Assembly: GCA_036732025.1 (NCBI GenBank)
Contig: DAINDE010000010.1
Span: forward strand, 21,146 to 85,145
Length of the DNA: 64,000 nt
Source of the DNA: SSSZ01 sp036732025
GTDB lineage: Bacteria; Pseudomonadota; Gammaproteobacteria; Burkholderiales; Rhodocyclaceae
Direction: 5' to 3'
The position numbers and the translations under genes were made by a program. The notes beneath the pieces were generated by a model. The model had not been told where the DNA came from and did not search any database. It saw only the letters and a program-made list of their open reading frames with translations. The stretch's first letter is position 1. Each line of letters begins with the position of its first letter. Positions 7,353 to 15,057 of the stretch are shown here, in pieces.

Positions 7353-9137
7353 ATGCAAAGTCACACTTTCACCCGGCGCAGCTCCGTCACTCTCGCCCTC
7401 CTCGTCGCCGCCGCTTTTTCCGGCGCCCCGGCAGTGGCCAAGGGCGTGAGCGACGCTGACATCCTCAACGACGCCAAGACCACCAACGATGTGGTTTCCT
7501 TTGGCCTCGGCACGCAAGGCCAGCGCCACAGCCCCTCCACCCAGATCAATGCCAACACCGTCAAGAACCTGGTCCCCGCCTGGTCCATGTCCTTCGGTGG
7601 TGAAAAGCAGCGCGGCCAGGAATCCCAGCCCGTCATCGCCAACGGCAAGATGTTCGTGACCGCTTCCTACAGCCGCCTCTTCGCCGTCGACGCCAAGACC
7701 GGCAAGAAGCTGTGGAAGTACGAGCACCGCCTGCCGGACGGCATCATGCCCTGCTGTGACGTGATCAACCGCGGCGCTGCCCTTTACGACAACCTGGTCA
7801 TCTTCGCCACCCTGGACGCTCAACTGGTCGCCCTCGATCAGGATACCGGCAAGGTCGTCTGGAAGGAAAAGCTGGAAGACTACGCCGCCGGCTACTCCGC
7901 TTCCGCCGCTCCGATCATCGCCAAGGGCAAGCTGATCACCGGCGTCTCCGGCGGTGAATTCGGCATCGTCGGCCGCATCGACGCCCGCGATCCCAAGACC
8001 GGCAAGCTGGTGTGGACCCGTCCCACCGTGGAAGGCCACATGGGCTACACCTTCGACAAGGATGGCAACAAGAAGGAAAACGGCATTTCCGGCACCACCA
8101 ACGCCACCTGGCCTGGCGACATGTGGAAGACCGGCGGCGCCGCCACCTGGAACGGTGCCACCTACGACCCCGAGACCAACCTGATCTTCGCGGGCACCGG
8201 CAACCCGGCTCCCTGGAACAGCCACACCCGCCCCGGTGACAACCTGTTCTCCTCGTCTACCGTGGCCATCGACGCCGACACCGGCAAGATCGCCTGGCAC
8301 TACCAGAACACCCCGCACGACGGCTGGGACTTCGACGGTGTCAACGAATTCGTTTCCTTCGACTTCAAGGATCCGAAGACCGGCAAGGTCATCAAGGCTG
8401 GCGGCAAGGCCGACCGTAACGGCTTCTTCTTCGTCAATGACCGTACCAACGGCAAGCTGCTGAACGCCTTCCCGTTCGTCAAGCAGATTTCCTGGGCCAA
8501 GGGCATCGACCTGAAGACCGGCCGCCCCATCTACAACATGGATAACTACCCGGGCGATCCTTCCAAGGGCGCCGACGGCAAGAAGGGTGAAACCGTCTTC
8601 GCCGCCCCGTCCTTCCTGGGCGGCAAGAACCAGATGCAGATGGCCTACAGCCCGAAGACCGGCTACTTCTATGTGCCTTCCAACGAATGGGGCATGGACA
8701 TCTGGAACGAGCCCGTCTCCTACAAGAAAGGTGCTGCTTACCTGGGTGCCGGCTTCACCATCAAGGCCCTTCATGACGACTACATCGGCGCCATGCGCGC
8801 CGTCGATCCCGCCACCGGCAAGATCGTCTGGGAAAACAAGAACTTCGCTCCCCTGTGGGGCGGCGTCCTGACCACCGCCGGCGGCCTGGTGTTCTACGGT
8901 ACCCCCGAAGGCTACCTGAAGGCGGTCGACGACAAGACCGGCAAGGAACTGTGGTCCTTCAACGTCGGCACCGGCATCGTCGCTCCCCCGGTCACCTGGG
9001 AACAGGACGGTGAGCAGATGATCGCCGTGACGGCGGGCTGGGGCGGCGCTGTTCCCCTGTGGGGCGGCGACGTGGCCAAGCGCGTGAACTACCTGGAACA
9101 GGGTGGTTCCGTGTGGGTCTTCAAGCTGCACAAGTAA
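7353..9137 (+). CDS. PQQ-dependent alcohol dehydrogenase, lanthanide type (PedH/ExaF/XoxF-like)
   Basis: A 594-residue periplasmic quinoprotein with a signal peptide ending near residue 29. It oxidises primary alcohols to aldehydes and passes electrons to a cytochrome c. Repeated DxxTGKxxW tryptophan-docking motifs mark the eight-bladed propeller. The vicinal disulfide pair Cys134-Cys135 is present. The catalytic Asp326 is in GWDFDGVNE, and Asp328, two residues later, is the extra metal ligand seen in lanthanide-dependent enzymes. Calcium enzymes have Ala or Ser there. It is monocistronic behind a sigma-54 promoter and ahead of a strong terminator. Substrate (methanol, ethanol or longer) cannot be fixed from sequence; overall length and motifs favour the ethanol-type subgroup. 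Confidence 0.92.
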   Translation: MQSHTFTRRSSVTLALLVAAAFSGAPAVAKGVSDADILNDAKTTNDVVSFGLGTQGQRHSPSTQINANTVKNLVPAWSMSFGGEKQRGQESQPVIANGKMFVTASYSRLFAVDAKTGKKLWKYEHRLPDGIMPCCDVINRGAALYDNLVIFATLDAQLVALDQDTGKVVWKEKLEDYAAGYSASAAPIIAKGKLITGVSGGEFGIVGRIDARDPKTGKLVWTRPTVEGHMGYTFDKDGNKKENGISGTTNATWPGDMWKTGGAATWNGATYDPETNLIFAGTGNPAPWNSHTRPGDNLFSSSTVAIDADTGKIAWHYQNTPHDGWDFDGVNEFVSFDFKDPKTGKVIKAGGKADRNGFFFVNDRTNGKLLNAFPFVKQISWAKGIDLKTGRPIYNMDNYPGDPSKGADGKKGETVFAAPSFLGGKNQMQMAYSPKTGYFYVPSNEWGMDIWNEPVSYKKGAAYLGAGFTIKALHDDYIGAMRAVDPATGKIVWENKNFAPLWGGVLTTAGGLVFYGTPEGYLKAVDDKTGKELWSFNVGTGIVAPPVTWEQDGEQMIAVTAGWGGAVPLWGGDVAKRVNYLEQGGSVWVFKLHK

Positions 9138-9188
9138 TCGCCTAGTTTCCCCCTGTTGGAAGGCCCTTCGGGGCCGATAGCAGGTTGA

Positions 9189-9231
9189 GGCACGAGCGCT
9201 CCGGCTTCGGCGCTCGTGCCTTGTTCTTTTT
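9189..9231 (+). terminator. Rho-independent terminator after the dehydrogenase
   Basis: A 10-bp perfect stem (GGCACGAGCG / CGCTCGTGCC) closes a 12-base loop and is followed by TTGTTCTTTTT. It lies 52 bases after the dehydrogenase stop. Confidence 0.85.
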
Positions 9232-9301
9232 GGGGCCTGCCCTGTGCGATTCCCGGCAACCGCCTGGCCGCCGCGCATCGGAAGAAGTACCCCACTTGTG
9301 T

Positions 9302-9790
9302 TCATCGCTGTACCGGTGAGTCTACGTAGGATTTCAGTGCCCACACCAGCTCCTGCGAGAGAATACCTTGCCAGGCCGGCATGTGCAGGACGCCTACCTT
9401 GGTTCGTCCCCGCAGGACTGCCTTTAGGAAATAGGCATCGTTATCCTGGAAGCACGCGCGCTGCATATCGGCATCCGTAATACGCTTGCAGTAGGCACTC
9501 AGGCGCCGTAAATTGGGGGCGGGCCCTCTACCCAACGCGTCTGGCCCATGACAGCGCTGACAAGCCTGATCAAAGGCTTGACGACCGACGGCAATGGCGG
9601 TTGGATCGTTGCGATACGGATTTTCTTCGCGCCAATCGGCCCCCAGTCCCTGCAAACCAGAGAAATCCACGGCAGGCGCTTCAACACGCTCCGTTGGGCT
9701 GGTCGATTCCGCAACGACCACCGTTGCCACCGCCAACCCAACGATGCCAATTGCAATTGCGCGCCATTGAGGCACCACCCTCCGACTCAT
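9302..9790 (-). CDS. Cytochrome c, PedF-like (c550 family)
   Basis: A 162-residue exported monoheme cytochrome. It has an uncleaved or cleavable N-terminal hydrophobic segment (residues 10-27), a heme site CQRCH at 77-81 and a likely Met ligand in LHMPAWQGI. The segment GLGADWREENPYR and the region around the heme match the PedF-like cytochrome at 19388, so the two are paralogs. An AAGGAG site 7 bases upstream fixes the ATG at 9790; it overlaps the pentapeptide protein stop by four bases. It should accept electrons from one of the two flanking quinoprotein dehydrogenases. Confidence 0.88.
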   Translation of the reverse strand: MSRRVVPQWRAIAIGIVGLAVATVVVAESTSPTERVEAPAVDFSGLQGLGADWREENPYRNDPTAIAVGRQAFDQACQRCHGPDALGRGPAPNLRRLSAYCKRITDADMQRACFQDNDAYFLKAVLRGRTKVGVLHMPAWQGILSQELVWALKSYVDSPVQR

Positions 9791-10428
9791 GGCCACTCCT
9801 TGGGATCTGGGCATCCTTTGCAGCCCTCGAAGGAAGAGTCAGGGAATATCGTGTACTTCAAATAGCTGCCTTCCAGATTGGCATCCCGTAGATTCACCGC
9901 GACAAATTTGGTTTCTTGGAGATTGGCATTGGTCAGCCTAGCACCCGCAAACCAGGCAAAATTGAGGCGCGCCATTTCAAGATTGGCGGCAGTAAGATCC
10001 GCCCCCGAAAGATCGCTGTGCATCAGACGGGCAAACTCCAGATCTACGGCGATCAGTTTGGCATTACGAAAAGTCGCGCCGGGCGCATTCACCTTGCTCA
10101 TCTTGGCACCCGTCAAATTGGCGCCGTCGAGGATTGCACCGGCAAGATTGGTGACGCGCAAATCCGCACGACTAAGGTCGGCTCCTGTTAGATCAACGCC
10201 GGCCAAATCTCTGGCCGAAAGGTCAGCATGCCGCAAATCCGCACCACGACAGCGCGCGTAAGGCCACAACTTGCAACCGTTGATGACCAGTGGCTCCACC
10301 GGTCCCTTGCTGGGTTCAGCGTTTGCGGGTTCCATCAACACGGCGCCAGCCATGGACAAGAGCAGCACAAGACCAGCTCTCAATCGTTGAGCTCTGAGGG
10401 GGTTCAAGATTTTTTCTTCATTGGCCAT
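9787..10428 (-). CDS. Exported pentapeptide-repeat protein
   Basis: A 213-residue protein with an N-terminal signal or anchor segment (about residues 20-37) and then some 20 pentapeptide units of the A(D/N)LXX form, such as ADLRH, ADLSA, ANLTG. These fold as a right-handed quadrilateral beta-helix. The cysteines at both ends of the repeat region (GCKLWPYARC and GCKGC) could form disulfides in the periplasm. I chose the ATG at 10428 because the longer start at 10452 would fall inside the terminator hairpin at 10441. It is translationally coupled to the cytochrome at 9302. Its role in alcohol oxidation is unknown; a scaffold or docking role is possible. Confidence 0.8.
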   Translation of the reverse strand: MANEEKILNPLRAQRLRAGLVLLLSMAGAVLMEPANAEPSKGPVEPLVINGCKLWPYARCRGADLRHADLSARDLAGVDLTGADLSRADLRVTNLAGAILDGANLTGAKMSKVNAPGATFRNAKLIAVDLEFARLMHSDLSGADLTAANLEMARLNFAWFAGARLTNANLQETKFVAVNLRDANLEGSYLKYTIFPDSSFEGCKGCPDPKEWP

Positions 10429-10440
10429 GGGAAACCGACA

Positions 10441-10464
10441 AAGGGGCCGCACCTGCGGCCCCTT
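10441..10464 (-). terminator. Terminator hairpin after the calcium-type dehydrogenase
   Basis: A perfect 10-bp stem AAGGGGCCGC / GCGGCCCCTT with a 4-base loop lies 7 bases beyond the dehydrogenase stop. On the minus strand only a short T tract follows. It separates the abundant dehydrogenase message from the pentapeptide/cytochrome pair, which may be expressed by partial readthrough. Confidence 0.65.
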
Positions 10465-10470
10465 CCGTCA

Positions 10471-12342
10471 TCACCGGCTAGACTTCGGCAGCTTGAAGAC
10501 CCACATGGACGAACCTTGGGTCACCTGCTTGGTCAGGTCGGCCATATCGCCGCCCCACAGGGGAACCGCGCCACCGTAGCCGGAACTGATGCCGATGTAC
10601 TGCTCACCATCCAGCTCCCAGGTAATGGGCACGGAGACCACACCGGAACCCGTCTGGAACTTCCACAGTTCCTTACCGCTCTTGGCGTCGAAAGCCTTGA
10701 CGAAGCCATCGGAGGTACCGGTAAAGAGCAGGCCACCAGCGGTAGTCAACGTACCGGCCCAGAGCGGGAAGGCTTCCTTATGCTCCCAGACGATCTTGCC
10801 GGACTTGGGATCGATGGCGCGCAAGATGCCGACGTGGTCATCATAGAGCTTCTTGATGCGGAACCCCTGGCCGAGGTAGGCTGAACCCGCCTTGTAGGTC
10901 AGCTTTTCGGTCCAGTAGTCCATGGCCCAGTGGTTGGCCGGGATGTAGAACAACTCTGTCTGGGGGCTGTAACTCATGGGCATCCAGTTGGTACCACCCA
11001 GGAACGGAGGGGAGACGAAGATGGAATCGCCCTTGTCGGCACCATCCTTGGGTTTCGGCGGATGCTGGCCCTCGACAATGTTCGGCTTGCCGGTCTTCAG
11101 ATCCCAGCTCTTTGCCCAGGTAATGCCATCAACGAAAGGCCACGCCCCGACCAGGGAAGTCGGCTTGTTCGGATAGCCGGCGCCGGAAGAAAGTTTTTCG
11201 CGGTCGGTCACGAAGAAGAAGCCGTTGCGGTCGGCATGGGCAGAGGCCTTGACCAGCTTGCCGGTCTTGGGATCCTTGTACTCGAAGAGCACCACGGAGT
11301 TGTTGCCGGAGAAGTCCCAGGCATCGTTGGGGGTATGCTGGAAGAAGCCCTTCAGCTCGCCGGTACTGGCGTCCACGTAGGCCTGACCGGAGGTGAAGAG
11401 GCTGTCCCAGTTGCGGGGGTCGTCCCCTTCCTTGGTCCGGTGCCAGGTGTTCCACGGTGCCGGGTTGCCGGTGCCGATGACCACCATGTTCTTTTCCACG
11501 TCGAAGCTGGCAGTCTGCCAGGGGGCGCCACCACCGTGGTTCCAGGCGTCCACCAGCTTGCCATCCTTATCCCGCGGCCACGAGGGTGCCTTGGCGTCCC
11601 CGGTCGGCGTGCTGTCCTTGCCGTTCAGGCGGCCCATGTGGCCTTCGACCATGGGGCGGGCCCAGACTTCTTCGCCAGTCTCGGTGTCACGGGCGAAGAG
11701 GTAGCCCACCACGCCGAATTCGTCCCCGGAAGATCCGTGCACCAGCAGCACACGGCCGCTCTTCTGATCCTTGACGATGAAGGGGGCGCCGGTCATGGTG
11801 TAGCCGATCTTGTGGTCGCCCCACTTCTTGCTCCAGGCCACCTTGCCTGTGTCCTTGTTGAGGGCGACGATGCCGGCATCCAGGGTGCCGAAATAAACCT
11901 TGTCACCGTAAATGGCGAGGCCGCGGTTGACCACGTCGCAGCAGGGACGGATGTCCTCCGGCAGGCGGTGCTGGTATTCCCACAGGCGCTTGCCGGTCTT
12001 GGCATCGATGGCGAACATACGGGAATACGAAGCGGTGATGTAGATCACCCCGTCGTGCACCAGGGCCTGCCCTTCCTGGCCCCGCTGCTTTTCGCCGCCA
12101 AAGGAGAAACTCCAGGCAGGAACGAGATTGGCGACGTTGCCTGTGTTGATCTTGGCGAGCGGACTGTGGCGCTGTGCCTTCAGACCCAGGCCGTAGCTTA
12201 GAACGTCGGTGCCGGTCTTGTCGTCGTTGAGAATATCCTCCCAGGTCACCTTTGCGCCGGCGGCGTAAGCCGGAACGCTGAAGGCGGTTGCCAGGACGGC
12301 GGCGAGCAGGGTCTTGCGAGGACCGAAGCGGCTTGATTCCAT
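10471..12342 (-). CDS. exaA: PQQ-dependent alcohol dehydrogenase, calcium type (ExaA/PedE-like)
   Basis: A 623-residue periplasmic quinoprotein with a signal peptide ending at AYAAGA near residue 28. Like its neighbour at 7353 it has the vicinal Cys134-Cys135 pair and propeller docking motifs. The catalytic Asp343 lies in AWDFSGNNS, and the residue two positions later is Ser345, not Asp. This predicts calcium, not a lanthanide, in the active site, as in PedE/ExaA ethanol dehydrogenases. A good AAGGAGA site precedes the ATG. The same frame stays open upstream to 13212, but that extension is antisense to the kinase gene and is not coding. No -24/-12 promoter was found; control by the divergent kinase/regulator pair is likely. 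Confidence 0.92.
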   Translation of the reverse strand: MESSRFGPRKTLLAAVLATAFSVPAYAAGAKVTWEDILNDDKTGTDVLSYGLGLKAQRHSPLAKINTGNVANLVPAWSFSFGGEKQRGQEGQALVHDGVIYITASYSRMFAIDAKTGKRLWEYQHRLPEDIRPCCDVVNRGLAIYGDKVYFGTLDAGIVALNKDTGKVAWSKKWGDHKIGYTMTGAPFIVKDQKSGRVLLVHGSSGDEFGVVGYLFARDTETGEEVWARPMVEGHMGRLNGKDSTPTGDAKAPSWPRDKDGKLVDAWNHGGGAPWQTASFDVEKNMVVIGTGNPAPWNTWHRTKEGDDPRNWDSLFTSGQAYVDASTGELKGFFQHTPNDAWDFSGNNSVVLFEYKDPKTGKLVKASAHADRNGFFFVTDREKLSSGAGYPNKPTSLVGAWPFVDGITWAKSWDLKTGKPNIVEGQHPPKPKDGADKGDSIFVSPPFLGGTNWMPMSYSPQTELFYIPANHWAMDYWTEKLTYKAGSAYLGQGFRIKKLYDDHVGILRAIDPKSGKIVWEHKEAFPLWAGTLTTAGGLLFTGTSDGFVKAFDAKSGKELWKFQTGSGVVSVPITWELDGEQYIGISSGYGGAVPLWGGDMADLTKQVTQGSSMWVFKLPKSSR

Positions 12343-12561
12343 GTTCTTGTATGTCTCCTTGGTTGCGGTAATTGCGATCCCGGGCGACCGGGCCGATCCA
12401 TCCACCCTGGAATGGCAGGGCGAGTATAGGAATGGCCCGGAACCGTTGTCTCGGGAGGCGCTCCTGCGCATTTCGGGAATTCTTCCCGGGAAAGGCAGAG
12501 CCTCCCGCCGGTACGATTCCTGCTGATGGCACCGCTCCACCGCACCCACCGAACATGGACC

Positions 12562-13866
12562 ATGGATCTTCGCCGACGACTCGTGACATTCCTGGGAATC
12601 CTCCTCGCCGGCTTGGTGATGGTGGCCATGGGCATTCACGTCCACTCGCTGCATGGCGACATAGCCGAAGAAATCCGGGCATCCGAACAACTGGCCCATA
12701 CCCTTCTGGCGGTCGGCCGCATCGACCCCGCCGTGCCGCCAGAGGAGGCTGCCCGGCAGTTGCGCGCCATCCTCGGGAGCGCGCCCCTGCGCCACCTGCA
12801 CATCACTCTCGACGGGCAGCCCCCGGCTCCGTCCACCGGCACCGCCGCCAGGCTCGCCGGGTGGTTCGGCATCGCCACGCAACCCACCAGCGGTGAGCTC
12901 GTCCGCGTCGGCATCCATGCTTTGCGCATCGCCCCGAACCCGGTCTCGGAAATCGAAGAACGGCTGGGGGACGGCATCCGCCTCTTCCTTACCCTGCTGC
13001 TCTTTTCTGGAGCAACCCTGGTCGTTGCCTGGTACTCGGCTCATTTTGCCCTTTCCCCGGTGCGCGAACTGGAAGCAGGCCTGCACCGGCTGGCGAATGG
13101 CGCAACCCACGCCGAACTGCCGGGTTTTCGCTTGCTGGAATTCCGGCGGATCGCCGGTGCCATAGATTTCCTTGCCCGGGCGCTGAGCGAGTCGCGGGCC
13201 GCCCAGCGGCAACTATCCCGCCAGCTCATGACAGTTCAGGAGGATGAACGGCGACAACTGGCAAGGGAATTGCATGATGAAATGGGACAATCCTTGACCG
13301 CCATCGGTGTGACCGCAGCCTATCTCGAACGTAATGCCGGAATTCTGGACGCCCAGCGCATCACCCAATGTGCGGCGGACCTGCGCCAGGCCGTTCGTTC
13401 CAGCCATGCGCAGTTACGCGGCCTGCTCCGGCAGCTGCGCCCCCACGGCTTGGACAGCCAAGGCCTGGCAGCGGCCCTCGACGAACTGGTCGGGAGCTGG
13501 CAACAGCGGGAAGCCGGCATCGACTTCCGCCTCGATATGCCCATGCCCCTTCCCGAGGTCGACGAATCCATTGCCCTGCCCCTCTATCGCATCGTCCAAG
13601 AAGCGCTGACCAACGTCGTGCGCCACAGTGGCGCGCGCCACTGCCGGGTTCGCATCACCCATGCGCACGGGGTTCTGACTCTTTTTATCGAGGATGACGG
13701 CACAGGAATCCCGGATGATGCCCAGCCCCCCCGTGGCGGGCTCTGCGGCATTGCCGAACGTGTGGACATGGTCGGCGGCCGCCTGGAGATTCGCCGCGCC
13801 GAGACGGGCGGCGTGCATCTTCGGGTGGAACTACCGCTCACCTCCGCGGGAGTGGACAACCAATGA
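12562..13866 (+). CDS. Sensor histidine kinase (ExaD/EraS-like position)
   Basis: A 434-residue membrane kinase with helix 1 at about residues 9-27, a short periplasmic loop, helix 2 at about 140-158, a HAMP-like region, and the HisKA_3 box with His238 in ARELHDEMGQS. The ATPase domain shows QEALTNVVRHSG and EDDGTGIPD. The ATG at 12562 is preferred to one at 12526, which adds an Arg/His-rich stretch before the first membrane helix. It is divergent from the calcium-type dehydrogenase and overlaps its response regulator by four bases. This matches the layout of kinases that control exaA-type genes in pseudomonads. Confidence 0.88.
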   Translation: MDLRRRLVTFLGILLAGLVMVAMGIHVHSLHGDIAEEIRASEQLAHTLLAVGRIDPAVPPEEAARQLRAILGSAPLRHLHITLDGQPPAPSTGTAARLAGWFGIATQPTSGELVRVGIHALRIAPNPVSEIEERLGDGIRLFLTLLLFSGATLVVAWYSAHFALSPVRELEAGLHRLANGATHAELPGFRLLEFRRIAGAIDFLARALSESRAAQRQLSRQLMTVQEDERRQLARELHDEMGQSLTAIGVTAAYLERNAGILDAQRITQCAADLRQAVRSSHAQLRGLLRQLRPHGLDSQGLAAALDELVGSWQQREAGIDFRLDMPMPLPEVDESIALPLYRIVQEALTNVVRHSGARHCRVRITHAHGVLTLFIEDDGTGIPDDAQPPRGGLCGIAERVDMVGGRLEIRRAETGGVHLRVELPLTSAGVDNQ

Positions 13867-14543
13867 TCCGCATCATGCTGGTGGACGATCACGCCGTAGT
13901 CCGCGGCGGATACCGACGTCTGCTCGATGCCGAACCCGGCATGACCGTGGTCGGCGAGGCTGCCAGTGCCGACGAAGCAAACGCAATGGTACTGCGTACG
14001 AACCCGGACGTGGCGGTTACGGACCTCAGCCTCAAGGGCAGCAGCGGCATCGAGGCGATTCGGGGCATGCTCGCGCGCTGCCCCGGTTTGAAGATTCTGG
14101 TCCTTTCCATGCACGAGGGTGCCGGTTTTGCACTCCAGGCGCTGCGCAGTGGCGCCTTGGGGTATTTCACCAAGCATAGCGAACCGGAAGTCGTGATCGA
14201 CGGCATTCGCCGCGTTGCTACCGGCAAAAAGGCGCTGGCGCCGGATATCTCGGAAGCCCTTGCCTGCCAGGCGGTGAGCGGAGATGATGCCCTGGAAAAC
14301 CTGACCCCACGGGAGTTTGAAGTACTGCGCATGCTGGTTCAAGGGGAAACCGCTGCGCAAATCGCCAGTTCCATGCATCTCTCGCCCAAGACCATTCTCA
14401 ACTACGTTTCGCTCATTCGCCAGAAACTCGGTGTGGAAAACGATTTCAAGCTCCTGCAGATAGCCGCCCGGCACGGCGTGACTCCCCAGCCCCCCCTGAG
14501 TCCTGGCAATGACTATCGCCTTCCCCCACAACATCCACCATAA
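13863..14543 (+). CDS. LuxR-family response regulator (ExaE/AgmR-like position)
   Basis: A 226-residue regulator with a receiver domain (VDDHAVVRGGYRRLL, phosphorylation Asp54 in VAVTDLSLKG) and a LuxR output domain (LTPREFEVLRMLVQGETAAQ, recognition helix near SPKTILNYVSLIRQKLG). It is translationally coupled to the preceding kinase. By analogy with ExaE/EraR and PedR1 it probably activates the calcium-type dehydrogenase and nearby cytochrome genes. A short Pro-rich tail after residue 210 is unusual. Confidence 0.88.
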   Translation: MIRIMLVDDHAVVRGGYRRLLDAEPGMTVVGEAASADEANAMVLRTNPDVAVTDLSLKGSSGIEAIRGMLARCPGLKILVLSMHEGAGFALQALRSGALGYFTKHSEPEVVIDGIRRVATGKKALAPDISEALACQAVSGDDALENLTPREFEVLRMLVQGETAAQIASSMHLSPKTILNYVSLIRQKLGVENDFKLLQIAARHGVTPQPPLSPGNDYRLPPQHPP

Positions 14544-14615
14544 TGCCCTGCAACAGGTTCCCCCGCGGATCGCCCCGCCTTGCACGTCTTCAACAACTTT
14601 TTTCAGGAGGTAAAT

Positions 14616-14996
14616 ATGACCCACCCCAAGTTCGTCGCAGCCCTGCTCGCCTGCAGCCTGGTCAGCCCCTTCGCCCTGGCCGATGCCAAGAAGGACTCCC
14701 AGATGCTCAAGCTCGCCACCGATAGCGGTTGCATGACCTGCCACAGCATCGAACCCGGCAAGTCCGGCCCGGACGGCCTCAAGCCCATCGGCCCCGCCTG
14801 GCAGGATGTGGCCAAGCAGTACAAGGGCAAGCCAGGTGCCAGCGAGTTCCTCACCCGTGTGGTTCTGGAAGGTTCCAACCCCTACAACAGCCACTGGAAG
14901 GACAAGGTCAGCGGCCTCTCCATGCCGCCCAACGCCGTCGCCATCACCGAAGGCAACGCACGCAAGCTGGTCAACTGGATTCTTGCCCTGCACTGA
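14616..14996 (+). CDS. Class I cytochrome c
   Basis: A 126-residue exported monoheme cytochrome with a signal peptide (about residues 1-20, ending FALADA) and a heme site CMTCH near residue 40. A likely Met ligand lies in SGLSMPPNAV. A textbook AGGAGG site 7 bases upstream fixes the ATG at 14616. It follows the response regulator in the same direction, 72 bases on, and ends at a strong terminator. It is a candidate electron acceptor in the alcohol oxidation chain. Confidence 0.88.
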   Translation: MTHPKFVAALLACSLVSPFALADAKKDSQMLKLATDSGCMTCHSIEPGKSGPDGLKPIGPAWQDVAKQYKGKPGASEFLTRVVLEGSNPYNSHWKDKVSGLSMPPNAVAITEGNARKLVNWILALH

Positions 14997-15019
14997 TAGG
15001 AACAAGCGCCCCGATCGAC

Positions 15020-15049
15020 AGGCCGGCCTTAGGGCCGGCCTTTCTTTTT
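15020..15049 (+). terminator. Rho-independent terminator after the cytochrome c gene
   Basis: A 9-bp perfect stem (AGGCCGGCC / GGCCGGCCT) with loop TTAG is followed by TTCTTTTT. It lies between the cytochrome gene and the convergent sigma-54 regulator. Confidence 0.9.
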
Positions 15050-15057
15050 GCATCCCG

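Noticed and set aside
10429..10452. Longer start for the pentapeptide protein
   Set aside because: The extra codons lie inside the dehydrogenase terminator stem, and the ATG at 10428 directly precedes the normal N-terminus.
10471..13212. Extension of the calcium-type dehydrogenase to 913 codons
   Set aside because: The upstream part is antisense to the kinase at 12562 and would precede the signal peptide.
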